A stretch of 54,397 nt of DNA from Firmicutes bacterium UBA6226 (GCA_002441045.1 DJWQ01000013.1:1-54397); one strand, 5' to 3'. Shown: positions 1 through 8,629, counted from the stretch's first letter. The notes: generated from the sequence alone by a model not told the origin. A program made the numbers and translations.

Positions 1-18
1 ATTTATTTCTAAAAATTA

Positions 19-42
19 ATCGTATAAATTAATTCATACGAT
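19..42. promoter_or_regulatory. 24-bp near-perfect palindrome, candidate operator upstream of opp
   Basis: ATCGTAT (19-25) is the exact reverse complement of ATACGAT (36-42), and the centre AATTAATT (27-34) is itself palindromic. Only the 26/35 pair fails, so 11 of 12 pairs match. It lies about 20 bp upstream of the likely -35 box of the opp operon, a position typical of an activator or upstream repressor site. No T-run follows, so a terminator is unlikely. The binding protein is unknown. Confidence 0.4.
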
Positions 43-61
43 GTTAAGTGTCTGAAATTTA

Positions 62-90
62 TTGCAAAATTCAAACAATAGGATTATTAT
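62..90 (+). promoter_or_regulatory. Likely sigma-A promoter of the opp operon
   Basis: TTGCAA (62-67), 17-bp spacer, TATTAT (85-90). Predicted transcription start is near 97, leaving a leader of roughly 45 nt before oppB. Spacing is ideal and both hexamers differ from consensus at only one or two positions. Confidence 0.5.
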
Positions 91-144
91 TATATATATT
101 GTTGCACTAATGGAATTACAGACTAAATTTAAGGGGTGAATGTA

Positions 145-1065
145 TTGGGGAGATTTTTAGTTAAAAGGATCCTGACGATGATCGTGACGTTATTCGTTAT
201 CATTTCGATTACATTTATCATGATGCACGCCATTCCAGGTGGACCATTTACAAGAGAAAAAGCATTGCCAGAGCCAGTTCTTCAAGCTTTAAATGCTAAG
301 TATCATCTAGATGACCCGTTATGGAAGCAATTTGTGGATTATGTTAAAGGCGTCTTGACTTTCAACTTAGGACCATCGTTTCAAAGAGCAGGGGTTACTG
401 TTAATGATTTAATCAGAGAAGGTTTCCCAGCGACATTGAAGATTGGTCTTGCGTCGGTAGTGGTAATTATAATTGTGGGTATACCACTCGGGATTTTATC
501 GGCGCTCAAGCAAAACAAATGGCAAGATGGACTCGTAATGTTTATTGCGACTATCGGGGTTACTATACCATCGTTTGTTATGGCTACAGGAATTATCTAT
601 ATTTTCAGTGCTAAGCTAGGTTGGCTACCGTCCAACGGATTAACCTCCTGGAAGCATATGATAGGACCTGTAATCGCTTTATCAGGGTTCTCTTTATCTT
701 TTGTTGCCCGTTTGACGCGTTCTAGTATGCTTGAAGTCTTACAGCAAGACTACATTAGAACCGCTAGAGCGAAAGGTTTATCTAACAATAAAGTAATTTA
801 TAAACATGCACTTAAAAACGCATTAATACCAGTTGTAACTTATTTAGGACCAATGATAGCGTCACTTCTTACAGGTTCTTTCGTTATCGAAAAAGTATTT
901 GCGATCCCTGGAATGGGTAAGCACTTCGTTGAAAGTGTCGGTAATAGAGATTATACAGTACTTATGGGGATTACCATTTTCTATGCGTTGTTCCTTGTAA
1001 TTATGGTTCTTCTCGTCGATATTTTATACAGCTTTATCGATCCAAGAATTAAAATGGAAGACTAG
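145..1065 (+). CDS. oppB: Oligopeptide ABC transporter permease OppB
   Basis: Inner-membrane permease of a peptide importer (binding-protein-dependent transport, DppB/OppB family). The N-terminal helix begins GRFLVKRILTMIV, followed by five further hydrophobic segments. The EAA loop that contacts the ATPases is visible as DYIRTARAKGLSNNKVIYKHALKNA in two parts near residue 210, and the C-terminus FIDPRIKMED is typical. Start choice: an in-frame GTG at 136 lies inside the ribosome binding site AAGGGGTGA (131-139), so TTG at 145 is preferred; this gives 306 residues, the family norm. First gene of oppBCDF, 9 nt before oppC. Confidence 0.93.
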   Translation: MGRFLVKRILTMIVTLFVIISITFIMMHAIPGGPFTREKALPEPVLQALNAKYHLDDPLWKQFVDYVKGVLTFNLGPSFQRAGVTVNDLIREGFPATLKIGLASVVVIIIVGIPLGILSALKQNKWQDGLVMFIATIGVTIPSFVMATGIIYIFSAKLGWLPSNGLTSWKHMIGPVIALSGFSLSFVARLTRSSMLEVLQQDYIRTARAKGLSNNKVIYKHALKNALIPVVTYLGPMIASLLTGSFVIEKVFAIPGMGKHFVESVGNRDYTVLMGITIFYALFLVIMVLLVDILYSFIDPRIKMED

Positions 1066-1074
1066 GGGGCTATC

Positions 1075-2271
1075 ATGTCAGAACAATCAATCAACAAAGC
1101 ACTATGGGAAAACATTCCCAAGGAAAATAAAGATGCCGAAGTGATTTCTCGTCCGAGTATGACCTACTGGCAAGATGCTTGGAGAAGATTAAAGAAAAAC
1201 AAGCTTTCAATGCTTGGTCTTTTGTTCATCTTTTTCATGGTATTGACAGCAATCATCGGACCATATGTTATTTCACATGATTATTCAACACAGCAGTTAC
1301 AGCTTGCGAATATTCCACCTAAGTTTGATATCTATAAAGTAGATGATACAACTTACTTCTATATGCATAGCGAGTACAAACTCTTTAATGTAACTGCAGA
1401 TGGTTTATTATCTGATAAAATTAAAGAAACAGAAAACGATTTAACCAATAGAAAACGCGTCTATAACATAGACGGAAACGAAATTGTATTAGACTACAGC
1501 TACGCTTCAAAAAAAGCTGAAGATAATCCAGATGGCGTTAAGTTTAAGCTATATATGAATGGTGAGGAACTTAAAGTCTACGATACAGTTCGTAATAAGG
1601 CTTATATTCTCGGTACAGATGGTCTTGGTAGAGATATGCTTGCTAGGGTTATCTATGGTGCTAGAATTTCGTTATTAATCGCATTTATCGCTACAGTAGT
1701 AAACTTTTTTATCGGTGTATTATACGGCGGTATCTCTGGATACTTCGGCGGTAGAGTAGATAACATAATGATGCGTATTGTTGATATTATTAACGTTATA
1801 CCGCTTCTGTTATATGTAATTTTGCTCTCAGTTATTATCGGATCTGGCTTAAAGTCCATCATCATAGCCTTGGGTTCGGTATATTGGGTAAGTATGGCAC
1901 GTATCGTACGTGGTCAAGTACTTAGCTTAAAAGAACAAGAATATGTATTAGCAGCGAGAACTTTGGGTGCGAGCTCTATGAGAATCATGATTAGACACCT
2001 TATCCCAAATGCTATGGGTCCAATTATTGTTTCTATGACAATGTTAATTCCAAGTGCTATCTTCACTGAAGCTTTCTTGAGCTTTATCGGCCTCGGTGTA
2101 AACGCACCGCTTGCTTCATGGGGTACACTTGCAAATGACGCACTTGGTGGTTTAAGATCATATCCTTATCAGTTGTTCTATCCATCTTTAGCAATCTCAG
2201 TGACAATGCTGGCATTCAACTTCTTAGGTGATGGCCTTCGAGATGCATTAGACCCAAGATTAAGAAAATAG
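1075..2271 (+). CDS. oppC: Oligopeptide ABC transporter permease OppC
   Basis: Second permease subunit, pairing with OppB to form the membrane channel. Residues about 20-65 carry the OppC N-terminal domain and first membrane helix (MLGLLFIFFMVLTAI). The EAA loop (QEYVLAARTLGASSMRIM) and C-terminal DALDPRLRK are clear. At 398 residues it is about 100 longer than usual, because a hydrophilic extracytoplasmic insert of about 100 residues (about 65-170, rich in Tyr, Asp and Lys) lies between helix 1 and the transport domain. Such insertions occur in Gram-positive OppC/AmiD proteins. Ribosome binding site AGGGGG precedes the ATG. Confidence 0.94.
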   Translation: MSEQSINKALWENIPKENKDAEVISRPSMTYWQDAWRRLKKNKLSMLGLLFIFFMVLTAIIGPYVISHDYSTQQLQLANIPPKFDIYKVDDTTYFYMHSEYKLFNVTADGLLSDKIKETENDLTNRKRVYNIDGNEIVLDYSYASKKAEDNPDGVKFKLYMNGEELKVYDTVRNKAYILGTDGLGRDMLARVIYGARISLLIAFIATVVNFFIGVLYGGISGYFGGRVDNIMMRIVDIINVIPLLLYVILLSVIIGSGLKSIIIALGSVYWVSMARIVRGQVLSLKEQEYVLAARTLGASSMRIMIRHLIPNAMGPIIVSMTMLIPSAIFTEAFLSFIGLGVNAPLASWGTLANDALGGLRSYPYQLFYPSLAISVTMLAFNFLGDGLRDALDPRLRK

Positions 2272-2285
2272 GAGAGGTGTAGACA

Positions 2286-3314
2286 GTGGCTGATAAATTA
2301 TTAGAAGTAAAAAATCTTAAGACCTCTTTCTTTACGCATGTTGGTGAAGTTCAAGCGGTCAGAGGCGTAAGCTTCGAATTAGGCGTTGGTGAGGCACTTG
2401 GTATCGTAGGTGAATCTGGAAGTGGAAAGTCTGTAACTTCTATGTCGCTTATGAAATTGTTACAGTATCCAGGCGTTATCAAAGAGGGGGAAATCCTTTT
2501 TGAAGGAACTGATGTCGTACCTAAAACAGAAAAAGAAATGAGAAAAATCAGAGGAAATGATATCGCTATGATATTCCAAGATCCGATGACTTCTCTTAAT
2601 CCAGTATATACAATCGGTAATCAAATTATCGAAGCGATTTTAGAGCATCAAAATGTAACAAAACAACAAGCGAGACAAAAAGCGATTAAAATGCTTGAAC
2701 TTGTTGGAATACCTTCACCTGAATCGAGAATAGACAATTATCCTCATGAGTTCAGTGGCGGTATGAGACAACGTGCAATGATTGCTATTGCACTTTCTTG
2801 TGAACCTAAGCTCTTAATTGCTGATGAACCAACAACTGCTCTTGACGTTACAATTCAAGCTCAAATTCTTGAATTAATGAGAGAACTAAAAGAGAAAATT
2901 AACACATCAATTATTTTAATCACACATGATTTAGGTGTTGTTGCCGATCTATGTTCAAGAATCATCGTTATGTACGGTGGTTTGATCATGGAAGAGGGAA
3001 CCGCTGAGCAAGTTTTCTACACACCTAAACATCCTTATACAATGGGCCTCTTAAAATCTATTCCTAAAGTAAACAAAAAAGAAAAGGAAAGATTAATTCC
3101 AATCGACGGGACACCACCGGACTTGGTAAAGCCACCAACTGGCTGTCCATTCTATGCAAGATGTGATTATGCTATGAAAATCTGTAAAGAACAAGTTCCG
3201 CCTTATTTTGGTATTGCACCTGGTCATCGTTCTATGTGTTGGCGACTTCATGAAGATGCTCCAGCGCATGAGGACTTCATAAAAGAATCAAATAGGGGGG
3301 GCACTCATGGCTAA
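2286..3314 (+). CDS. oppD: Oligopeptide ABC transporter ATPase OppD
   Basis: One of two ATPases powering peptide import. Walker A GESGSGKS at residues 42-49, ABC signature FSGGMRQR near 155, Walker [13 protein letters not shown] near 178, and the oligopeptide/dipeptide C-terminal domain with its Cys cluster (CPFYARC...CKEQ...C), which binds an iron-sulfur cluster in characterised homologues. GTG start preceded by GGAGAGGTG. Its last 8 nt overlap oppF, consistent with translational coupling and equal subunit production. Confidence 0.95.
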   Translation: MADKLLEVKNLKTSFFTHVGEVQAVRGVSFELGVGEALGIVGESGSGKSVTSMSLMKLLQYPGVIKEGEILFEGTDVVPKTEKEMRKIRGNDIAMIFQDPMTSLNPVYTIGNQIIEAILEHQNVTKQQARQKAIKMLELVGIPSPESRIDNYPHEFSGGMRQRAMIAIALSCEPKLLIADEPTTALDVTIQAQILELMRELKEKINTSIILITHDLGVVADLCSRIIVMYGGLIMEEGTAEQVFYTPKHPYTMGLLKSIPKVNKKEKERLIPIDGTPPDLVKPPTGCPFYARCDYAMKICKEQVPPYFGIAPGHRSMCWRLHEDAPAHEDFIKESNRGGTHG

Positions 3315-4308
3315 ACAACTTAATCCAAACGATGTGCTACTTGAAGTAAAAGATCTTAAAAAGCACTTTGTGAGTAGACATGGTCTATTCGGTCAACACA
3401 CAACACGTGTTCAAGCGGTGGACGGTGTAAGTTTTAAAATTCTTAGAGGTGAAACTTTAGGTTTGGTTGGTGAATCAGGATGTGGTAAATCAACAACTGG
3501 TAGAACCATTATTAGACTTTATGATGTTACTTCTGGGGAAGTTATCTTTGATGGCGTAGATATCAGTAAAATATCACAAGGTGAAATGCGTCAGTATCGT
3601 AAGAAAATTCAAATGATTTTCCAAGATCCATATGCGTCTTTGAACTCAAGGATGACTGTTGGTGATATTATTGGAGAACCAATTGATATTCATAATATTG
3701 CAAAAGGTGAAGAAAGACAAAAAATAATTTGGAACTTACTTGAAAGAGTTGGACTCAGCAAAGAGCATGCAAACCGTTACCCACATGAGTTTTCAGGTGG
3801 ACAAAGACAACGTATCGGGATTGCAAGAGCACTTGCTGTAAATCCAGATTTCATCATTTGTGATGAACCGATTTCAGCACTAGATGTTTCAATTCAAGCA
3901 CAAGTTGTCAACATGCTTGAAGATTTACAAAAAGAGCTGGGATTGACCTATCTGTTTATAGCGCATGACTTGTCAATGGTTAAGCATATTTCAGACAGAA
4001 TTGGTGTTATGTACCTTGGTAAATTGGTTGAGCTGGCTAACTCAGATGAGTTGTATGACAATCCAAATCATCCTTACTCTCAAGCATTGCTTTCTGCAAT
4101 TCCAATTCCTGATCCAGATGCTACAAAGCACGGTCAAAGAATTGTACTTGAAGGCGATGTACCTTCTCCTATCAATCCACCATCTGGATGTCGGTTTAGA
4201 ACGCGTTGTAGATACGTGATGGATGTATGTAAAGAAGTAGAACCAGAGTTTATCGAGATATCACCTAATCATTTTTCTGCATGTCATTTAAACACTGTTA
4301 ACAAATAA
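3307..4308 (+). CDS. oppF: Oligopeptide ABC transporter ATPase OppF
   Basis: Second ATPase of the importer. Walker A GESGCGKS at residues 55-62, signature FSGGQRQR, Walker [13 protein letters not shown], switch His in [12 protein letters not shown], and the C-terminal oligopeptide domain with Cys-rich CRFRTRCRY. 333 residues matches the family. The AGGGGGG ribosome binding site lies within the end of oppD. Followed by 89 nt that hold a small hairpin and then the binding-protein gene. Confidence 0.95.
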   Translation: MAKQLNPNDVLLEVKDLKKHFVSRHGLFGQHTTRVQAVDGVSFKILRGETLGLVGESGCGKSTTGRTIIRLYDVTSGEVIFDGVDISKISQGEMRQYRKKIQMIFQDPYASLNSRMTVGDIIGEPIDIHNIAKGEERQKIIWNLLERVGLSKEHANRYPHEFSGGQRQRIGIARALAVNPDFIICDEPISALDVSIQAQVVNMLEDLQKELGLTYLFIAHDLSMVKHISDRIGVMYLGKLVELANSDELYDNPNHPYSQALLSAIPIPDPDATKHGQRIVLEGDVPSPINPPSGCRFRTRCRYVMDVCKEVEPEFIEISPNHFSACHLNTVNK

Positions 4309-4326
4309 GATAGTTTTCAAAGGTAC

Positions 4327-4343
4327 TAAGCCACCCAGGCTTA
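4327..4343 (+). other. Hairpin between oppF and the binding-protein gene
   Basis: TAAGCC (4327-4332) and GGCTTA (4338-4343) pair around the loop ACCCA. There is no T-run after it, so it is more likely an mRNA processing or stability element than a terminator. Intercistronic hairpins before highly expressed binding-protein genes are a known way to raise binding-protein mRNA over transporter mRNA; that role is inferred here. Confidence 0.35.
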
Positions 4344-4397
4344 AGTATAGATGCTAAAAAGCAAGAGACATTCAAAATTAAAGGGGGTTTTTGATTA

Positions 4398-6062
4398 ATG
4401 AAAAAATTATTAGCATTGTTGTTAGTTTTAGTGCTTACTTTTTCTTTAGCTGCATGTGCTAAAGACGAAGAACCAGCAACTGAAGCTCAAGAGACAACTG
4501 CAGCTGAGACAACTATGGCTGCAAAAACTTATACTGCTGAAGAAGTAGTACAGATTTATGAAGTAAGAAAAGCGCTTACACTTGCAATCGATAGAACTAT
4601 GATTGTTGAGCAAATCACAAGAGCTGGCCAATTACCTGCAACTGGTTTCGTACCACCGGGATTAAAAGATTCTACAGGTGCTGATTTCAGAGCTACTGCT
4701 GGTGATTACGGTATTGCTGAAGATGGATCTGCAATTGAAGAAGCAAAACAACTTCTTGCTGATGCAGGTTTCCCTAATGGAGAAGGCTTCCCAACATTGA
4801 CAATCCTTTACAACACAAGTGAAGGTCACAAAGCAATCGCAGAAGCAATTCAAGAAATGTGGAAACAAAACCTTAACATCAACGTAGAAATCGCTAACCA
4901 AGAGTGGGCAGTATTCCAAGATACTAGACATCAAGGTAACTTCCAAGTTGCTCGTGCTGGTTGGATTGGTGACTATGAAGATCCTATGACATTCCTTGAC
5001 TTATGGACTTCTTACTCAGGTAACAACGATGCTCAATGGAAAGTAACAGCTTACGATGACGTTATCGAAGCATCTAAATTAGCTACTGGTACAGATAGAG
5101 ATAAACTTCTATATGAAGCAGAGCAAATGATTATGGATGACTTAATCGTTATGCCGATCTACTACTATACTCATACTGTAGCTGTTAAAGAAGAAGTTAA
5201 AAACTGGTTCATCTCTTCTTTAGGTCACTTCTACTTTGGTGAAGTATCTACTGATGATGGCACATTACAATGGAACCTTGGCTCAGAGCCAAAAACTATC
5301 GATCCTGCACTTAACTCTGCAGTTGATGGTGGTAACTTAATCAACAATACTTTCGAAGGTCTTATGAGAAAGAACGAAGAAGGTTTACAACCTGCTATGG
5401 CTGAAAGCTATACAGTATCTGATGATGGTACAGTTTATACTTTCACTATCAGAGATGCAAAATGGTCTGATGGTCAACCTGTTAAAGCTCAAGATTTCGA
5501 ATATGCTTGGAAACGTGCTTTAGATCCAGCTGTTGCTGCTGAATACGGCTTCCAAATGTTCTACATCAAAGGCGCTCAAGAATACTATGAAGGTAATGGA
5601 AATATTGAAGACGTAATGGTTAAAGCTCTTGATGACAAGACTTTAGAAGTTACTCTTGCTGCTCCAACACCTTACTTCTTAGATCTTACAACATTCTACA
5701 CTTTCATGCCTGTAAGACAAGATATGGTAGAAAAAGATCCTGAAGGTTGGTCTTCAAATCCTGCTACAGCTATCGGCAATGGACCTTTCAAATTATCAGA
5801 ATACAAAACTGGTGATAGAATCGTTCTTGTTCCTAACACTAACTACTGGCAAGCAGATAAAACTAAATTAACTAGAATCGATGCAATGATGATCGTTGAC
5901 CAGTCAACTGCTCTTACTGCATACGAAGCTGGCGAATTAGACTTGATCGATAGCTTCCCTGTATCTGAAATCCCAAGACTTATCGCTGAAGATCCAACAT
6001 TCCAAATCATGCCTTATGTTGGAACATACTACTACATCTTCAACGTAGGTATTACTGAGTAA
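4398..6062 (+). CDS. Circularly permuted OppA-type peptide-binding lipoprotein
   Basis: Extracellular solute-binding protein family 5 (SBP_bac_5), the expected receptor for oppBCDF. Signal peptide residues 1-19 with lipobox SLAAC (lipid-modified Cys20), then a Thr/Ala/Glu linker to about residue 52. The domain order is reversed. Residues about 53-284 are what is normally the C-terminal half (VRKALTLAID, LLYNTSEGHKA, NQEWAVFQDTRHQGNF, WIGDYEDPMTFLDLWTS, ending LGHFYFGEVS). Residues 285-554 are what is normally the mature N-terminal half (WNLGSEPKTIDPAL, NTFEGLMR, AKWSDGQPV, FEYAWKRALDPA, GPFKLSEY, AYEAGELDLID, ending TYYYIFNV). In ordinary OppA that last strand leads directly into the PFDDVRVRKAL segment. 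Both halves are full length, so nothing is missing. The ribosome binding site is AAAGGGGG. Codon choice (AAC, TTC, GCT) looks adapted for high expression. A strong terminator follows 10 nt after the stop. Confidence 0.93.
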   Translation: MKKLLALLLVLVLTFSLAACAKDEEPATEAQETTAAETTMAAKTYTAEEVVQIYEVRKALTLAIDRTMIVEQITRAGQLPATGFVPPGLKDSTGADFRATAGDYGIAEDGSAIEEAKQLLADAGFPNGEGFPTLTILYNTSEGHKAIAEAIQEMWKQNLNINVEIANQEWAVFQDTRHQGNFQVARAGWIGDYEDPMTFLDLWTSYSGNNDAQWKVTAYDDVIEASKLATGTDRDKLLYEAEQMIMDDLIVMPIYYYTHTVAVKEEVKNWFISSLGHFYFGEVSTDDGTLQWNLGSEPKTIDPALNSAVDGGNLINNTFEGLMRKNEEGLQPAMAESYTVSDDGTVYTFTIRDAKWSDGQPVKAQDFEYAWKRALDPAVAAEYGFQMFYIKGAQEYYEGNGNIEDVMVKALDDKTLEVTLAAPTPYFLDLTTFYTFMPVRQDMVEKDPEGWSSNPATAIGNGPFKLSEYKTGDRIVLVPNTNYWQADKTKLTRIDAMMIVDQSTALTAYEAGELDLIDSFPVSEIPRLIAEDPTFQIMPYVGTYYYIFNVGITE

Positions 6063-6071
6063 TTTAAAATT

Positions 6072-6102
6072 AAAAGGTGATCTTTATGATCACCTTTTTT
6101 TT
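6072..6102 (+). terminator. Rho-independent terminator of the opp operon
   Basis: AAAAGGTGATC (6072-6082) pairs perfectly with GATCACCTTTT (6088-6098) around loop TTTAT, and is followed by a T-run to 6102. It confirms the permuted gene's stop codon as the real operon end. Confidence 0.92.
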
Positions 6103-6297
6103 GTTTAGCTGCAATTTCGTTTGTGATAAAATCTGAGGACTCTACGTCTGAAGATTCTTTTTTATATTTATTAATTCTGTGGTCCTGAGTTTACATAAGT
6201 CACATTTCTCATTTAGTTGAATTTCCATAAAAGTAAAATCAATTCTTTTGAAAGTTTAGGTACAAAAAGGGTAAAATAGAAATAGGGGGTTCTATTA

Positions 6298-7503
6298 ATG
6301 GATGCAGATAAGAAATCAACTAGAGCTGGTAGAGATGAACAAATCAACGGGGTGGATATAGACAAAGTACAAGAAATATTAAGTGCAACGATTACGAGTA
6401 TAGATAGCAGTAAAAATCAACTTCTCGATATTGTTGAGAACGCACGAGAAGAACATGAGCTTCTTCGAAATGAGCTCAACTTTATAAAAATTGAAATCGA
6501 TAGAGTGATAGGTGAAGTTGATCGATTGACACTTAAAGATAAGCTAGTTAGGGGTAAACTGGCAGAAGTATCAAAAGCTTTCAACCGCTACAATGAAGAA
6601 GATATAAAAAAGGCATATACAGCGGCTGCAGATGTAAAAGTTGAATTAATGGCAGCGATGAGAGATGAACAACAACTAAAAGTACGAAGAACTGCTCTTG
6701 AATTATCGTTAAAAAGGGCATTAAAGAATATTCAAAACGCAGAGCATATCGTTCAGCAAGTAACTATAGCTGTAACTTATCTAAGAGGTGAAATTTTATC
6801 CGCGATAGATGTTATGGGTAATGAAGGTATGGCCTTGGGAATTAAGATTCTTGAAGCGCAAGAGAATGAACGCATGCGTATTTCTAGAGATATCCATGAT
6901 GGTCCAGCCCAACAGATTGCATCTATCGTCATGAAGGCAGACTTTTGTGAAAGGGTTGCAAAACAAGATTTAGATAAAGGGCTGAAAGAGCTCTCCGAAC
7001 TTAAAGATCAGGCGAAACGGGCCCTTAAAGAAGTAAGGGGAATCATACATGATCTTAGGCCAATGTCGCTCGATGACTTAGGTTTAAATGAAACGGTTGA
7101 GAATTATGCAATGAGTTTTAGCAATGAAACTCAAATAAAAATTCGGGTAAAGGCAGGCCGGATTATAACAGAAATTGAACCAATTATTAAAGTGGCTGTA
7201 TTCCGTCTAATTCAAGAATTGTTGAATAACATAAAGAAGCATGCAAAAGCATCAGATGTCATTATACAGCTTGAATATGGGTCGAAATACCTTAGGTTAA
7301 CTGTGATAGATAATGGAAAAGGATTTGAAGTTGACAAAACCCTTGAAAAGATGAAGCGTAAACATGAGTCGTTTGGTCTCCTCGGCATTTTTGAAAGAGT
7401 CAAGCAGTTTAATGGGGAAATTACATTTCATTCTATGGAAAACGAAGGTACAACAGTCATGATAAAATTACCGGTAAATAGAGAGGTGCTTGCAAATGAG
7501 TGA
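6298..7503 (+). CDS. DegS-like cytoplasmic sensor histidine kinase
   Basis: NarL/DegS-family kinase (HisKA_3 plus HATPase_c). No membrane segments. Residues about 25-165 form a long coiled coil as in DegS, with many Glu/Lys/Arg heptads. The phospho-acceptor is His200 in ISRDIHDGPAQQIAS. The ATP-binding domain shows the N box (FRLIQELLNNIKKHAKA) and G boxes (VIDNGKGFEVD, SFGLLGIFERV). 401 residues, close to B. subtilis DegS. The stop codon overlaps the downstream regulator start by 8 nt, making a coupled two-component pair immediately upstream of the pilus locus. The input signal is unknown. Confidence 0.9.
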   Translation: MDADKKSTRAGRDEQINGVDIDKVQEILSATITSIDSSKNQLLDIVENAREEHELLRNELNFIKIEIDRVIGEVDRLTLKDKLVRGKLAEVSKAFNRYNEEDIKKAYTAAADVKVELMAAMRDEQQLKVRRTALELSLKRALKNIQNAEHIVQQVTIAVTYLRGEILSAIDVMGNEGMALGIKILEAQENERMRISRDIHDGPAQQIASIVMKADFCERVAKQDLDKGLKELSELKDQAKRALKEVRGIIHDLRPMSLDDLGLNETVENYAMSFSNETQIKIRVKAGRIITEIEPIIKVAVFRLIQELLNNIKKHAKASDVIIQLEYGSKYLRLTVIDNGKGFEVDKTLEKMKRKHESFGLLGIFERVKQFNGEITFHSMENEGTTVMIKLPVNREVLANE

Positions 7504-8173
7504 TTATAATAAAAATCAAATCAAAGTTCTCATTGCGGATGATCATGACCTAATTCGTCAAGGTCTAAAGACCATAATTTCTTATGAGCCGGACTTACTC
7601 GTAGCAGGTGAAGCTTGTGATGGTTATGAAGTGTTATCATTGATTGGACAATATCTTCCAGATGTCTTACTGATGGATATCAATATGCCAGGCAAAAATG
7701 GGATTGAAGTGCTGAAAGAGATTAAAGGTAAACATTCGAATATTAAAGTCGTTTTACTTACAGTTGAAAGTGATAGAAGAACTATTATGGAGGCGATTGA
7801 AATTGGTGCTGATGGGTATGTATTAAAGGGATCAAGTACAACGGAACTACTTGAAGCAATAAGACGTGTCTACGATGACGAAAATTATATTGATAAATCC
7901 TTAGTTACCTTACTTTTTAAAAAGGTTTCGAACAGTGCGTCACAGTTAAAGGTTATCAGTGAGTTATCTGCAAGAGACTTAGAGATTCTCATGTACCTTT
8001 CCAAAGGAATGAGCAATAGAGAAATTGCAGATACGATGTATTTATCAGAAAAGACAATTAAAAATAATATGACGCGAATATTTAAAACTATTGATGTACG
8101 AGATCGCGTTCAAGCAACACTGTTCGCAATAGAAAATCAAATAGAGAATTTATATAGTAAGACACATCAATAA
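7496..8173 (+). CDS. DegU/NarL-type response regulator
   Basis: Partner of the preceding kinase. Receiver domain residues 9-125 with acidic pair in LIADDHD, phospho-acceptor Asp61 (LLMDINMPGKNG), and conserved Lys in VLKGSS. A LuxR-type helix-turn-helix lies at about 160-215 (LSARDLEILMYLSKGMSNREIA, split over two helices, then SEKTIKNNMTRIF). An upstream in-frame TTG at 7490 lies too close to GAGAGGTG (7481-7488); ATG 7496 has correct spacing and gives 225 residues. Position suggests control of the flp/tad genes, which is inference. Confidence 0.9.
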   Translation: MSDYNKNQIKVLIADDHDLIRQGLKTIISYEPDLLVAGEACDGYEVLSLIGQYLPDVLLMDINMPGKNGIEVLKEIKGKHSNIKVVLLTVESDRRTIMEAIEIGADGYVLKGSSTTELLEAIRRVYDDENYIDKSLVTLLFKKVSNSASQLKVISELSARDLEILMYLSKGMSNREIADTMYLSEKTIKNNMTRIFKTIDVRDRVQATLFAIENQIENLYSKTHQ

Positions 8174-8174
8174 C

Positions 8175-8263
8175 AAGGCCACAACGGTCGCATGTCATGA
8201 AAACTTAAGGTTGAGGACGAAAGTCCCGAAATTGAGAGACCATGATAGTAATAACAAGGGCCT
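8175..8263 (+). ncRNA. Possible structured RNA between the regulator and flp
   Basis: Nested complementarities: AGGCC (8176-8180) with GGCCT (8259-8263); TCATG (8195-8199) with CATGA (8241-8245); and a GNRA hairpin GGAC-GAAA-GTCC (8215-8226). GGTC (8186-8189) could also pair with GACC (8238-8241) to make a pseudoknot. It begins right after the regulator stop and lies upstream of the likely flp promoter, so it would be a 3' UTR element, a separate small RNA, or a leader in read-through transcripts. I do not recognise an Rfam class. Confidence 0.3.
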
Positions 8264-8272
8264 CTAGCTACT

Positions 8273-8300
8273 TTGATTACAGCTCAGCTTATCGTATACT
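8273..8300 (+). promoter_or_regulatory. Likely promoter of flp
   Basis: TTGATT (8273-8278), 16-bp spacer, TATACT (8295-8300). Predicted start near 8307, leaving a leader of about 70 nt before the pilin start codon. An independent promoter fits the need for far more pilin than assembly proteins. Confidence 0.45.
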
Positions 8301-8378
8301 TGGTTTAACATAAACGAGACATTCAAATACGACGGATAAATGAGTAAGTATTATAAATTAGTTTTTAGGAGGTTTATT

Positions 8379-8591
8379 ATGATTAAAATGACTTACAACT
8401 GGATCAAAGCACAACTTTCTACTTTAAACAAAGAAGAAGGACAAGGAATGGTAGAATACGCATTAATTATCGCTTTTATCGCACTTATCGTTATTGCAGG
8501 TTTGGTAATCTTAGGACCAATCATCAGAGATATGTTCATTGATATCGGTGGTGAATTGACAACAGAAGCAACAACAGCAGCAGGTAATTAG
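8379..8591 (+). CDS. flp: Flp type IVb major prepilin
   Basis: Structural subunit of the Tad (Flp) pilus. 70 residues. The prepilin cleavage site is after Gly21 (EEG|QGMVEYAL), with Glu at +5 and Tyr at +6 of the mature protein, the hallmark of Flp pilins. A single hydrophobic helix (ALIIAFIALIVIAGLVILG) follows and a short Thr/Ala tail ends the protein. Start choice: the frame is open from ATG 8340, but TTAGGAGG at 8366-8373 dictates ATG 8379. It has its own promoter and strong terminator, so it is a monocistronic pilin unit ahead of the assembly genes. No prepilin peptidase gene is in the window. Confidence 0.93.
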   Translation: MIKMTYNWIKAQLSTLNKEEGQGMVEYALIIAFIALIVIAGLVILGPIIRDMFIDIGGELTTEATTAAGN

Positions 8592-8596
8592 TTTCT

Positions 8597-8629
8597 AAAA
8601 GCTCTAATCGAATATGGTTAGAGCTTTTT
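8597..8629 (+). terminator. Terminator after flp
   Basis: AAAAGCTCTAATC (8597-8609) pairs with GGTTAGAGCTTTT (8616-8628), 13 bp with one G-U pair, loop GAATAT, then a short T-run. It probably limits read-through into tadE and keeps pilin mRNA in excess. Confidence 0.85.

Noticed and set aside
4398..6062. Permuted OppA as an assembly artefact
   Set aside because: A misassembly would not be expected to place a stop codon and strong terminator exactly at the domain boundary and retain one signal peptide with an uninterrupted frame; both halves are also complete. Still listed for long-read confirmation.
6248..6277. Promoter TTGAAA-N18-TAAAAT for the DegS-like kinase
   Set aside because: Transcription would begin on the ribosome binding site AGGGGG itself, leaving no usable leader. 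A more upstream start is likelier.
8175..8263. Cyclic di-GMP (GEMM) riboswitch or hammerhead ribozyme
   Set aside because: The conserved GEMM core (GGCAAACC, GGGACGCAAAGC) is absent. A TGAGGA...GAAA resemblance to hammerhead lacks a proper stem II and the conserved C3. The region also lies upstream of the likely flp promoter.
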